Shown: positions 9,000 to 19,261 of the stretch, one piece after another
Layout of the letters: each line of letters starts with the position of its first letter
Numbering within the stretch: position 1 is the first letter of the stretch
Source of the DNA: Prosapia bicincta
Taxonomy: Eukaryota; Arthropoda; Insecta; Hemiptera; Cercopidae
DNA length: 64,000 bases
Direction: 5' to 3'
NCBI GenBank assembly: GCA_036971475.1
Contig: JBAIZL010000006.1
Coordinates: forward strand, 10,931,656-10,995,655
The notes under the pieces: model-generated
Databases searched by the model: none
What the model saw: only the letters and a program-made list of their open reading frames with translations
Told to the model about the DNA's origin: nothing
Made by a program: the position numbers and the translations under genes

Positions 9000-10329
9000 C
9001 GAGGGGTATTCTTAAAGTAAGGGCCGTTTGAAAATAAAATAAAAACAAAAAGAAATTTGCAAAAACTAATTTTATTTTTGGAATCTACATACTTTTATCT
9101 ATTTTTCTACATAGTCTCCCAGTTTTTGTAAATACTTATCATATCGCACAACTAAATTTTGGAAACCTTCTTCATAAAAACTGGCCGCCTGCTGTGATAA
9201 CCAAGAATTCACGGCCGTTTTCAATTCGTCGTCATCTTCATAACGGCTGCCGCCCAAGTGATGTTTCAGATGACGGAAGAGATGAAAGTCGCTCGGCGCA
9301 AGGTCAGGGCTGTAGGGTGGGTGGTCTAAAACTTCCCAGCCAAAAGAGTCCAATGCAGCTCGGGTCTGAGTGGCAATGTGAGGCCTTGCATTATCGTGCA
9401 GAAACAAAATTCCTTTTGTGAGCATGCCACGTCTCTGTTTTGAATCGCTCTGTGCAGCTTCTTCAGAGTTTGGCAGTAGGCTTCTGCATTTATTGTCGTT
9501 CCTCGTTCCATAAAGTCGACCAGCAAAACACCATGCCTATCCCAAAACACGGACGCCATGATCTTGCGCTGTGACAAAGTCTGTTTGGCTTTGATCTTTA
9601 CGGGAGATTGCGTGTGTCTCCATTCCATGATTTGTTGTTTCGATTCGGGAGTGAAATTCGAAACCCACGTTTCGTCTCCAGTTACGATCCAACTCAGCAT
9701 GTCGTCACCATTTTTGTCATAATGTTTCAGAAAATTCAAGGAACTCTCGAGTCTTTTGTGTTTGTCCTCCTCCATCAGGAGTTTAGGTACCCAACGCGAG
9801 CACAGTTTCTTAAAGTTTAATTTTGTATTGAACAATTTTGTAAATCACAGACCTCGAAACTTCCGGAAATTCGTGTGAGAGAGTAGTGATCGTGAAGCGT
9901 CTGTTGTCACGAATTTTCGCTTCAACTAAAGACAGCAAATCGTCTGACATTAGAGATGGACGGCCAGATCGCGTTTCGTCATGGACATTGTCGCAGCCAT
10001 CTTTGAAGTCTCGAACCCACTTACACACTTTTCCTTAACACATGGCATTAGCACCGTAAACTTCAGAAATCTGTCGGTGAATTTCTGCGCAGACATGTTT
10101 CTTGCCGACAAAAACCGTATAACCGAACGAACTTCGCAAGGGGCGGGCGATTCGATAACCTTGAACATTTTGCAAGCACAGAACACAACGCACAAGTTAG
10201 CTACACAGCTGTAACTGAGCGTAGTTGTTGCCAAGGCATGCCTGGACGCGACGCAAGGGCTCGTTGCGGCGTGCACGCGAACTATGAGGGAATATAAACA
10301 AACGGCCCTTAGTTTAGAAATACGCTTAG
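9000..10329 (-). mobile_element. mariner transposon, near full length, nested
   Basis: Ends CGAGGGGTATTCTTAAAGTA at the left and, on the other strand, CTAAGCGTATTTCTAAACTA at the right are about 30-bp imperfect TIRs both leading into AGGGCCGTTTG. TA flanks lie at 8998-8999 and 10330-10331. The length of 1330 bp is normal for mariner. The single gene runs on the minus strand. Confidence 0.93.
9099..10168 (-). pseudogene. mariner transposase (DD34D), frameshifted
   Basis: Starting at MFKVIESPAP (about 10168) the protein has the N-terminal helix-turn-helix part (VRSVIRFLSARNMSA, KWVRDFKDG, GRPS) and the DDE domain: D1 in IVTGDETWV, D2 in LFLHDNARPH, D3 in SPDLAPSDFHLF. D2 and D3 are separated by 34 residues, the mariner signature. 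The gene ends at YVEK and a stop (9099-9101), giving about 355 residues, the usual length. It is broken by a shift near 10090, an in-frame TAA just before GKVCKW, a shift near 9830 after YKIVQ, and a shift near 9420 before HDNARPH. Upstream in-frame residues before MFKV belong to untranslated sequence. Confidence 0.93.
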
Positions 10330-10369
10330 TACATACCTATTTTCATACATTCATACATACTTTTACCAT

Positions 10370-10999
10370 GCCGATCCCAAAACACGGACGCCATGATCTT
10401 GCGCTGTGACAAAGTCTGGCTTTGACCTTAACGGGAGATTGCGTGTGTCTCCATTCCATGCTTTGTTGTTTCGATTGGGGAGGGAAATTCGAAACCCACA
10501 TTTCGTCTCCAGTTACGATCAGACTCAGCATGTCGTCACCATTTTCGTCATAACGTGTCAGAAAATTCAAGGAACTCTCGAGTCTCTTGTGTTTGTCCTC
10601 CTCCATCAGGAGTTTAGGGACCCAACATGAGCACAGTTTCTTAAAGTTTAATTTTTTATGAACAATTTTGTAAATCACAGACCTCGAAACTTCTGGAAAT
10701 TCGTGTAAGAGAGTAGTGATCATGTATCGTCTCTTGTCACGAATTTTCGCTTCAACTGAAGCCAGCAAATCGTCTGACATTAGAGATGGACGACCAGATC
10801 GTGTTTCGCCATGGACATTGTCACTGCCATCTTTGAAGTCTCGAACCCACTTACTCACTTTTCCTTCACAGATGGCATTAGCACTGTAAACTTCAGAAAT
10901 CTGTCGGTGATTTTCTGCAGCAGACATGTTTCTTGCCGACAAAAACCGTATAACCGAACGAATTTCGCAAGGGGCGGGCGATTCGATAACCTTGAATAT
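10370..10999 (-). pseudogene. mariner transposase, 3'-deleted copy
   Basis: Same family as the inner mariner gene, closely related (KVIESPAPCEIRSVIRFLSA, KWVRDFKDG, FPEVSRSVIYKIV, WVPKLLMEEDKHKRL). The expected start ATG is ATA. The helix-turn-helix domain and D1 (VTGDEMWV) are intact and the frame is open for about 200 codons, but the region with D2 and D3 has been deleted. It cannot encode an active enzyme; an intact DNA-binding half could in principle act as a repressor, which is speculation. Confidence 0.88.
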
Positions 11000-11269
11000 T
11001 TTGCAAACACAGAACCCAACGCACAGGTTAGCTACACAGCTGTAACTGAGGGTAGTTGTTGCTAAGGCATGCCGGGACGCGACGCAAGGGCTCGTTGCGG
11101 CGTGCACGCGAACTATGAGGGAATATAAACAAACCGCCCTTAGTTTAGAAATACGCTTAATATATAATATACCTATATTTTTTTATTATTAAAGGAAAAA
11201 ATTACATTTTTAATTCCCAAATGAGAGGGATTAATATCTTTGTCTGTCTGACTATGGTCATGGAACAAA

Positions 11270-11800
11270 TGTTTAAACAAAAAAAGTAAAAATGAAAGCA
11301 AAGTAGCGAACAAAGCTATTAAATAAATAAAATTTATATTATGAGAACAAATAAGTTGAGAAAGTAAAACTGAATACAAAGTAGTGACCAAAGTTATTAA
11401 ATAAATGTAACCGATACTGTAAGAACAAATAAAGTAAAAATGATAGCAAAGTAACAAAGTTATTAAATAAGTATAATTGATACTTTAAGACAAATAAACA
11501 AAGAAAGTAAAAATTAAAAAGAAGTAGCAACCAAAGTTATTAAATAAATGTAACCGATACTGTAAGAACAAATAAAGTAAAAATGATAGCAAAGTAACAA
11601 AGTTATTAAATAAGTATAATTGATACTTTAAGACAAATAAACAAAGAAAGTAAAAATTAAAAAAAAGTAGCAACCAAAGTTATTAAATAAATATAACTGA
11701 TACTGTAAGTACAGCATAAGAACAAATAAAGTAAAAATGATAGCAAGGTAGCGAACAAAGTTATTAAATAAATATAATTAATACTATAAGAACAATAAAC
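11270..11800. repeat. Minisatellite, dimeric unit of about 144 bp
   Basis: AAAGTTATTAAATAA recurs near 11391, 11455, 11534, 11599, 11679 and 11757 with alternating spacings of about 64 and 80 bases, so the true period is a dimer of about 144 bp. Long open frames on the minus strand (LYLFNNF repeats) are products of the repeat. Positions 11801-12120 hold nothing else recognised. Confidence 0.85.
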
Positions 11801-12121
11801 AAACACATAATTTTAATAAAAATATTCAATAATTATGCTTATATTTTACTTTTGTGTAACCATTTCGATAGCTTCCTTTAATTGTTATTTTCTTATGATA
11901 CTCATTAGAATTTCAAAATACTTACTCTATACTGATTAAATATTGTATCAAATTTATCAAAAGTATTAATCCTTTGTTAATTTAATATATTGAAAAATAT
12001 TTACTTATAGTGGTGAAAATGAATAAAAATTTTCAGATGTTAAATGTAGGTTTAAAAGAAGGTTCCAGAGGCACTACTTTGCTCTGTGAGAAAGAGCTTT
12101 TAACAAATACTGCTAGATAGC

Positions 12122-12196
12122 AGCACAAGTGGAAGTGGCCAAAGCGGGTTTTGGGGGCTCAGACCCGGGTAAAAAAAAAAAAAAAAAAAAAAAAAA
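12122..12196 (+). repeat. GC-rich tail ending in a poly(A) run
   Basis: About 50 bases including AGACCCGGGT lead directly into about 25 A residues (12172-12196), the look of a retroposed 3' end. No tRNA-type A and B boxes were found, so a SINE is only a possibility. Nothing else stands out up to 12530. Confidence 0.35.
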
Positions 12197-12529
12197 TGTA
12201 CACCTTCCATTACTACTGAATATTTTCACTTGTTTAAACAACAAATTTGTTTTAAATTCCTCATTTCTACTTAAACGTAAACACCCCTGAATGTTTTAAG
12301 TGTTATTGTTTCTAGATATTTAACGATTAAACATGTCACGGCACTGAGGAGAACAGCTTAGTGTGATATGTTTATTTTTGCATCTCTAAAAATTTATTAG
12401 AAATTTACTTAACTTACAAGTTTGCTAAACTATTATTCATAGGAATCACAGATGGTGAAGCAGCTCAAACACTAATCTTTGAAGGGACAATAATCATAAT
12501 TAATAATGTTTAGAATAAAATTAATCTAC

Positions 12530-12900
12530 GTCGATTTAATTATAAATAAAAAAATTTCTTAAACCTCAAAAACGTTTTCACTAAAAACACTTGTACATAT
12601 GTTACACTTGACTATAGTAACACTTACTTTTATAATTGTTGAGGACGGCTGTTTCGGGGAGATATTGTCCCATTGTCAACTCTGACAAGTTACAGTCTGA
12701 GTTGACACTGGGACACATCTTAAACGTTCTCAACAATCATAAAAGTAAGTGCGACTCTGGGGAAGTGTTTTAGTTAAAAACCAGTATCTCACGTAGAGAT
12801 TAAATCGATCAGTATAAATACAGACTGTATTTATTTCCTATTTTATTAGGACATAAATAAAAAAATTTGTAGCTAGGAGGTTTTATTTATTTATAATTAA
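12530..12900. mobile_element. Foldback unit (family E), imperfect arms
   Basis: Outer blocks TTTAATTATAAATAAA and TTTATTTATAATTAAA, middle blocks AACACTTACTTTTATAATTG and CAATCATAAAAGTAAGTGCG, and inner blocks TGTCAACTCTGAC and GTCTGAGTTGACA are inverted with respect to each other, so the whole region can fold back. The minus strand contains a hammerhead-like motif at 12641-12682. No coding sequence. Confidence 0.6.
12641..12682 (-). ncRNA. Hammerhead-ribozyme-like motif (family E)
   Basis: On the minus strand: GAG, core TTGACAA, extra T, GGGA with 7-base loop and TCCC, C, GAA, then AC-AGCC-GT as a minimal stem III, C as the cleavage-site base, and CTC pairing with GAG. Positions 3 and 8 of the core are T and A, replacing the usual C and G as a pair. 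Confidence 0.4.
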
Positions 12901-13534
12901 AAACTCCACCACATTCGCTCGAAGTTATTACTACATGAGTTTGTAAATATTTTGTATATAGAGCTTACGTGAAAACATATTCTGTTTGTGATACCACAAT
13001 ATTTATATTGTAAATAGATATCTAGGCATGAGTAAACATGACTTTTCTAATGTGGCAATGCCTTCATTTCCGATGTGTATAGAAATTACATATGATTCTG
13101 TTTATATAAACTAGGTCTTCTCGTTCAATGATTAATTTGTCAAGTAATTTAATTATGTTTGAATATCTTTTTAAGTACTGCTAAGTGTTATTTAAAAAAA
13201 TAATATGTGAGAATTTTATAAGTTTTTTATCATTTGATATAAATATTTTGTTTGAAGGTTTTAATAAACTAGATAGGAGTGGGTTTGATTTTCGGAATTG
13301 ACACCCATATTAGAAAATCGTGTAACAACTTATGCCATTACTGTATTAAGTTCAAAAAAATTATTTCTGTCGCAGGTTTTTGCAAGTCCCGCCATTTACG
13401 AAACATATTCCCTAGAAAAATATTTTTGTTAGTATTTTGTTCTTAACCCCTTGTACGCTATAAGCAGAATATTTTGCTATTGCTTATAAACAAGCGTTAT
13501 ATTAAGTAATACTCAGAATAACATCAATAATGTC
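12901..13534. other. AT-rich spacer
   Basis: No gene, repeat or element boundary that I can support. Confidence 0.5.
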
Positions 13535-13596
13535 ATTCTTAACCAATGGAATTCTGGCAAGCCTCTACATGTACACTTGAGATTTTAAGTGACCAA
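13535..13596. repeat. Direct repeat, copy 1 (pair with 14775-14834)
   Basis: ATTCTTAACCAATGGAATTC and the following bases through AAGTGACCAA recur at 14775-14834 with one 2-bp indel. The pair encloses about 1.2 kb containing a family A foldback. Confidence 0.85.
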
Positions 13597-14020
13597 GAGT
13601 TAGAATAATTTTTTAGTGTTTAAGAATTATACTCTTGTATGAATCATTTCAGCTGATGGCAGTCATGAACAGTTGAGTTTTGCTTACGTATTTCAAACGC
13701 TCACTCATTCAGTGGGAAGCAGATGTATTTGCTTGCTGACGAGACAAACATTACTAATCTGTTTTGACCGTAATTATGAAGATTATCTAATGCTATGTTA
13801 ACGCACTAATGCCATATTTTTTTTTCAGCTACAAGTATCTTTTGACTTATGCAATTTCAAATACAGTAAAAAAATATATAACTGATTTATTTTGGAAAAA
13901 AAACAATTTTAATAAATTGAGCATTCAAGTGAAATTTGCAATTATTTGAGCTTAGCTTGTGAGGTTATGTTAAAACAAATAAAAGACATACCCGAAACTC
14001 AAAAATTTAGTCATTTATTG

Positions 14021-14063
14021 ACTCATACGCGTTTCAATGACAAAGTTATCATCATCAACTACT
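14021..14063 (-). ncRNA. Hammerhead-like motif, family A, minus arm
   Basis: Core TTGATGA (C3 changed), stem II region, GTCATTGAA, palindromic stem III ACGCGT, A, then TGAGT. The partner strand for TGAGT is not kept next to the core, so this copy is probably inactive. Confidence 0.4.
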
Positions 14064-14091
14064 TTTGTAAGTTAGAGTTTGTAGTAGCAAC

Positions 14092-14134
14092 ACTCACTGA
14101 TGATGATGACTTTGTCATTGAAACATGTATGAGT
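14092..14134 (+). ncRNA. Hammerhead ribozyme-like motif, family A, best-preserved copy
   Basis: Stem I is ACTCA (14092-14096) with TGAGT (14130-14134), 5 of 5 paired. The core CTGATGA (14097-14103) is perfect. One extra T follows, then stem II GATGAC/GTCATT (six pairs including one G-T) closed by TTT. GAA (14120-14122) leads into stem III ACATGT (14123-14128), which is self-complementary without a loop, and A (14129) is the predicted cleavage-site base. Known type I hammerheads of PLE retroelements likewise have tiny stem III and are thought to work as dimers; the assignment here is by eye. Confidence 0.65.
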
Positions 14135-14189
14135 CAATAAATGATTAATTTGTGTTTGTTTTTTATTTGTTTTAGATTAGAACTGTTTT

Positions 14190-14774
14190 CATACAAACTG
14201 TAATGTGTCTTTTAAGGCCAGAGATTAGTAGTTTTGAGGCCATAAATTATTTGGTTTATTTGTTACGATGAAGATTACATTTCACTTAAAAATATGTACA
14301 ATTATATAATTTATTTAATATTAGTACAAATCTATTTTATAAGTACAGTAGTATATTATGGTTGTATATTTGTATTTTTTAGTTTGTGTATTTTTATTGT
14401 AAAAAATTCTTTTGTAATTTTATTAGTAAGTAATGTCTTTTGTAATTTTATGTAATTTAGGAATTGTTTTATGACGAAATAAGTGTAAAGTTTTGAATAA
14501 ATAAACAACTTTATAAATGTAGTGGTTGAGTTTATTATGAGTAAATTGACAAAATTTGATAACCAATATTTTGGTGCAAAGGAAACGCATATTCTTCATT
14601 ACTAAATAACTAAAAAATTGTTTCATTAAAAAAACATGCATTGAGTAATAGTACTGTAATTGGATTTCTGAGATGGACATAATAGAATTAGGTTATTCTT
14701 TGGCCAGATACAAATTTTGTTCCTCTCCTTTAAGTTACACACAGCTCTCTTCATTTCATTTGGCGCAGCTTTGA
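14190..14774. other. AT-rich spacer
   Basis: No coding or repeat signature recognised. It ends with the second copy of the direct repeat (14775-14834). Confidence 0.5.
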
Positions 14775-14834
14775 ATTCTTAACCAATGGAATTCTGGCAA
14801 GCCTCTACATGTACACGAGATTTTAAGTGACCAA
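14775..14834. repeat. Direct repeat, copy 2 (pair with 13535-13596)
   Basis: Near-identical to the first copy, in the same orientation. Confidence 0.85.
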
Positions 14835-15098
14835 AATCGACAGATCAGGTGATTGTCACAGAACATCTCCATGTCATGAAATGAAAAATCCTGAAAACGT
14901 TTGTTGAACCTATTCCGTGGATGCTCTCACCTTGTGAGCTGTGACTCCTTATTGTTGGCGCTACATTTCTCTCGTCTTTACTCGACACCTCTCAAGTTCT
15001 TGATGAACAGAGTTTCTTTAATTTTTATATAAGTCGATGTCACAGTAACTACAATTCCTCCCTCTTCAAAAAAGTAAATTCCAAAAATCTTAGAGATA

Positions 15099-15601
15099 CA
15101 GACTAATCCCAGTAATCCGAATTCCGGTAGTTCGAAACTCCCACTAATCCGAAACGATTTCCGAAAATATCTAAACAAGAAATAAATAAATGTGTATAAG
15201 AGAGGTTCAAAGAAGAAAGGCAACACTGTTTTGTTTACTTTCCAATGACCTCAGTACATCAATCCCTTTTATTCGTCAGCCTACAGCCGTTCAGTCTCAA
15301 TGTTTACGGCAAGCAGATGGTAGAATCGTTTTGTCATCATAGTATGTTAAATTTTTATGATTGCCTCTTCCTTAAAAGAAAACACAAAATACTTTCGTTG
15401 TCATACGAGTGCGACATTCTAAAACGACTATGCCAAAGTACCTGCTAACATCTACTCATAACATTAGCCTATACACACTTTATAATACCATATAGGCATA
15501 TATCTAGCCATATTTACATCGTGGATATATGTAGTATGGGTACATTCCGGTAATCAGAAATGGTTGTACATTTAATATTTCAAATTACTGGAATTGGACT
15601 G
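15099..15601. mobile_element. Small Tigger-like TIR element
   Basis: Left CAGACTAATCCCAGTAATCC and right (other strand) CAGTCCAATTCCAGTAATTT are imperfect inverted ends next to TA (15097-15098 and 15602-15603). A subterminal inverted copy of the CCGGTAATCAGAA type is also present. About 0.5 kb. The single open frame inside (15245-15448) matches nothing I know. Confidence 0.7.
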
Positions 15602-15612
15602 TATCTCATCAC

Positions 15613-16296
15613 TAGGGATGGGCCGATTCCGATTCTCGATTCCAGGAATCGTCGATTCTAGGTGGTATCGAGGAATCGTCGATACTCGATTCTTCATTCA
15701 TAAAAGTGTCGATTCCGGTTCCTATTTTGTTAACTATTAAAATATGCGTGTGGAGTAATTTATTACCAAACAAAATTTATTATATTTGTGTGGAAAAATA
15801 ATTAATTACCAACTATGTCTTATTTATGTATTGAATGAATTAAATGATTAAAGTAAACGAAAATATTATTATTTATGAAGCAACAGCAATCAAGATGGTA
15901 ACCATTTCTGGTCGTTTGACATCGCTCGTCTCTCTCTCACTACATGTCAGAACAAAAGACAAAAAAGTACAGTAAAAACTCGATTAACCGTCACCGTCGG
16001 AACCTTGGCCATGACGGTTGAGCGAATAGACGGATAACAGAAACACTGTATTATTCCTCCGAAACGTAACCTTAATAAATTATATTATAGACAGATATCA
16101 CTCTCACGGTTGAAGGTTTTGTGTAGCCTATTACATTAAAACAGAACTTTTAAAAGGTTTTGCCATATGACCAAGATGTTAACTAAATTAATTATTAGAG
16201 AACTAGCATGTAAGCTAATATAACTTGAAAGAATCGAGAATCGAAAGGAAAATTTTAGAATCAGAATCGAAAATTTTAGGAATCGGCCCATCCCTA
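15613..16296. mobile_element. Non-autonomous hAT-like element with perfect TSD
   Basis: Ends TAGGGATGGGCCGATTCC and GGAATCGGCCCATCCCTA are perfect 18-bp inverted repeats. The 8-bp flanks CTCATCAC at 15605-15612 and 16297-16304 are identical, the hAT hallmark. Near the ends are repeated GAATCG/CGATTC words. Around 15971-16036 the inside has a pogo-like CAGTAAAAACTCGATTAACC and an inverted GACGGATAACAG, perhaps an older nested relic. No transposase. Confidence 0.9.
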
Positions 16297-16479
16297 CTCA
16301 TCACATACTTTTGTGATGGGGGAGTGGTGGTGAAGTTCTCGTGGGTTCCTCGCTAACCAGTTCTAACAATTCTGTACTTTAACATAAACATCCAGAAGAA
16401 AATATTATATCATCGAGTAAGATGCAACAAAGTGAAGGGTGTTATTGATTGTGATGTAGTTGTTCGTTTTAAAGAGTAT

Positions 16480-17395
16480 AATGGATGGGTTATGTGCAGC
16501 GAGAGGATTTTTAGATATTTATTTCATGCTTGTTCCTTTAGTAGTAAATATATGGGTTTTATTGATAGTTCTATTTCCATTGCTGCAACGTGAGTGGTTT
16601 TGGGACAGCTTAGACAAATTGTTAAGGCCGATGATTGAATTGCTTGAAGTTTTTTAATGTGCGTTTCTCCAGACCTCACTGCAATGTGCCAGCTTTGTTC
16701 TTACAAAGGATAGATAAAATATTCTCAAGCGTATAGTGTCAGTGCCCCATTGTCAGCTGGCCACTACTTTGATCGAAGTGAGACGTTTGCTTCACGCTGG
16801 AACAGTTTTTTTCAATATGATTTTTCCATCTCAGCTTTTGGTCAAGTAGTACCCCCAGCAGCTTAAGGTAGTGGTTATGTTGAAGATTTAAGTTATTTAG
16901 CTTTAGTTTGGGATGTAGTCAGCTAAGAGTATTCCTTTTTGTAAATATTGCACATTCTGACTTTTCTGAGGAGATGTTTAGTGACCACTTTTTACACCAA
17001 TTCAAAATTCGGTCCAGGGCTACCTGCATTGCTTGGTTACATTTGTCTGGTTCTTTATGTGAGGTGAAAAGCGTTACATCGTGAGCATAGGAGACAGACT
17101 TGACTTCTGGAGGTAGGTTTGATGCAATATATTGCATCATTAAATAGTGTTGCATTTACAACTGCTCCTTGTGAGGTTCTGTTTTCTATCTCAGCATATG
17201 TTGATTCCTGGCCATTTACCGATGTTTAAATTTTTCGACTGCTCAAGAAATTCGTTAGATAAAGGGATATTTGCATGTTTCCCTTTATTCCAAGTTTCAT
17301 GCATTTTAACAAGATGGTGGTGTGGGGTGTTCTGTCAAAAGCAGCTTCAAAATCCAGGAGGACAGCTATGGTCATCATAATTATAAAGAAAGGAT
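16480..17395 (-). pseudogene. Non-LTR retrotransposon reverse transcriptase relic
   Basis: Reading leftward from about 17390 the minus strand gives LDFEAAFDRTP (RT palm motif A with its aspartate), then a decayed stretch, SVSYAHDVTLF (motif C, YADD changed to YAHD), KSECAIFTK, and in further frames NHYLKLLGVLLDQKLRWKNH, AIQSSALTICLSCPKTT and IKPIYLLLKEQA. This order is that of jockey/R1-type non-LTR retrotransposon RTs from the palm to the post-RT region. Several frameshifts and stops separate the pieces. The endonuclease, ORF1 and tail are not seen. The open frames on the plus strand here are shadows. Confidence 0.85.
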
Positions 17396-17399
17396 CAAC

Positions 17400-19106
17400 A
17401 AATAATCAAAATAATGTATGGACTAAGGATCCAGAACATAAGACAAAGACTGTTGTCTATATAGACAGGCTCTAAATCAAATAATACAACCCTATTTGCC
17501 ACAACCTTTTTAAACAAATTAGAATATTAATATTTTGTATTTATCTTTTTGTTCCATCTTCATAATGACACTTTGTAAATGATTGTTCTTGTTCTATGCG
17601 TATTTATGCCAATTTTTAAAAAAATATTTAATCCGACACTAAAAGCATTTTTTTATAATTTGTCATTGAAATTATGAAAAATACCAGGGCAAAAGCTTAA
17701 CAAACATTCTCATTCTGCATTTTTGCATATGGTAAAACAAATGTATTACTATAAGTACAACTAAATGTAAATTCAGCTTCTTAAACCAATTGGACTATAT
17801 AATTCAAACATTTTTTGGTTTTGTGTACTGCAAGTCTTTAAAAACGTGATAAATTTTACAACTTCTCTGAACACTGTCTGAGTTGTCCTGATTCAAGGGC
17901 AAAATCTACACTCTGGTATGTTCTTCCTTAGAAATATATAGGCCTAACTGTTGTTTGTAATAAATTTGACATAGAAAACAAGTGATTTTTTTTTTACTTT
18001 TGACAATTTAAATTTCTAATGAAAAAATGGAAATTGAAAAATATTATTTCAATTGATACAGAATTTAATCTAAAACCAAGAAAAGCTTTACACATTTTTA
18101 TATTGTGTTAGTTTCTAAATTATTGATGTTTGTATTTATATATAGATAATTGTTTATTTGTGATGTGTAAGGTGCTGGCATCTAACGAAATAAAGATGAA
18201 CTACCATCACTGTTTCAAGACAAGCTCGTTATCTCGTGCTGGTACCTAGTGGTAAAAATTAGAACTATTAAAATTTCATACCATAAAAATTATTTAAGAA
18301 CTTTACAACAACAAAAGTATTGTAGTTTGTTTCAGAAGAAATGTTTAAATTAAAAGTGCTCAGTAACTTGAACCATTTCAAATTATAAAATGTATAACTA
18401 TTATTTAATAAACTGAATCGTGTTAAATGAAAAATTTCTTATGTTCTAGAGAATTTTTTACCATAAAAATTATGATTATGAATAAACTTTAATATGAACC
18501 ATAAAATTATGGTTTTTTTAAAAAATGTATACTCTTCAAATTAAAATTTAATTTGCCAATATAAAAACAAAAACCATGTAGGCCTACATTTGTAACTTTA
18601 GCTATGAATTTTCTACATACTAATATTCACTTAAAAAAAATAATATACTGTATATACAGAGTTTACAAAAGTTAAATTCCGTCTTAAGTTGACAGTAGAT
18701 TTAGAATTCAATATTAAAACTATGAAGATAAATAATGTAAAACAATAAAAATAATAATTTTCTCACTCAAAAACGTGCTATAAATAATTTTATGATAAAT
18801 AGCCTATTTGCCTGTTATTAAAACTTGACTATTTGCAAATAGTTCCAAACATTCTTGAATACAGTATTATTGATTTCGATTTGATTTTGAACAAAATTTT
18901 TAATCAATAGATGATTGAATTTCGCTTTTTTAACGTTCATTGCTGATGTTGGCTTGCTAATTTATATAATAGGTTTGCATTTTCAGTTTCGAACATATTC
19001 ATTTTCAAATCAAAAGGTTTGCCTAAAACTACTTGAGTAAACTTATAATTTGAGTATATTTATTTTTTAAAAACTTTATTCAAACAGTGAAACGTTTTTG
19101 AATACA
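17400..19106. other. AT-rich spacer, no recognised gene
   Basis: 1.7 kb of AT-rich sequence. No exon-like block, TIR or tandem repeat that I can support. Confidence 0.5.
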
Positions 19107-19261
19107 CAGTAGAGTCTCGATAATTCGAGGTAAATGAGGCCGAGACCGCCTTGGATTACCGAAAACTCAGATTACACGGAAATACTTTCCTGTAAAAAAT
19201 AGGAGTTTTAATAAACTCCAATACTATAACTAAGACTGCACAAAATACATTTATAGAACTT
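19107..19261 (+). mobile_element. Single pogo/Tigger-like end
   Basis: CAGTAGAGTCTCGATAATTC followed by GAGGTAAATGAGGCCGAGAC is a typical left end of a pogo-like transposon. No matching right end was found; the sequence runs into the 50-bp array, which may have grown from the interior of the element. Confidence 0.6.

Larger units (their letters stand above)
8886..11160 (-). mobile_element. Older, internally deleted mariner split by a second mariner
   Basis: Its left end CGAGGGGTATTTTTAAAGTA starts at 8886 after TA; its right end (inverted) closes at 11160 before TA (11161-11162). Positions 8886-8997 match the left end of the inner element almost base for base, and 10332-11160 match its right half. 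Joining the two gives about 940 bp lacking the 3' part of the transposase gene. The inner mariner (9000-10329) therefore inserted at a TA inside this already deleted copy. Confidence 0.88.
13940..14180. mobile_element. Foldback unit (family A), copy 1
   Basis: The left arm runs from TTATGTTAAAACAAATAAAA to TCATCATCAAC, the right arm from ACTGATGATGATGAC to TTTTTATTTGTTTTAG, mirrored around a centre near 14080. Each arm holds a hammerhead-like motif pointing outward, with GACTCATACGCG at the left and its mutated mirror at the right. The same unit recurs at 24335 and 35560. The short open frames inside are fortuitous. Confidence 0.75.

Noticed and set aside
9194..9421. Plus-strand frames inside the mariner copies
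   Set aside because: Shadows of the minus-strand transposase.
11173..11673. Hydrophobic minus-strand frames with LYLFNNF repeats
   Set aside because: Translations of the 144-bp dimeric minisatellite.
12122..12196. tRNA-derived SINE
   Set aside because: Poly(A) tail is clear, but A and B box sequences could not be found upstream.
14978..15226. Minus-strand 82-codon hydrophobic frame
   Set aside because: Straddles the border of the Tigger-like element and has no domain.
16460..16657. Plus-strand 65-codon membrane-like frame
   Set aside because: Shadow of the minus-strand non-LTR RT relic.
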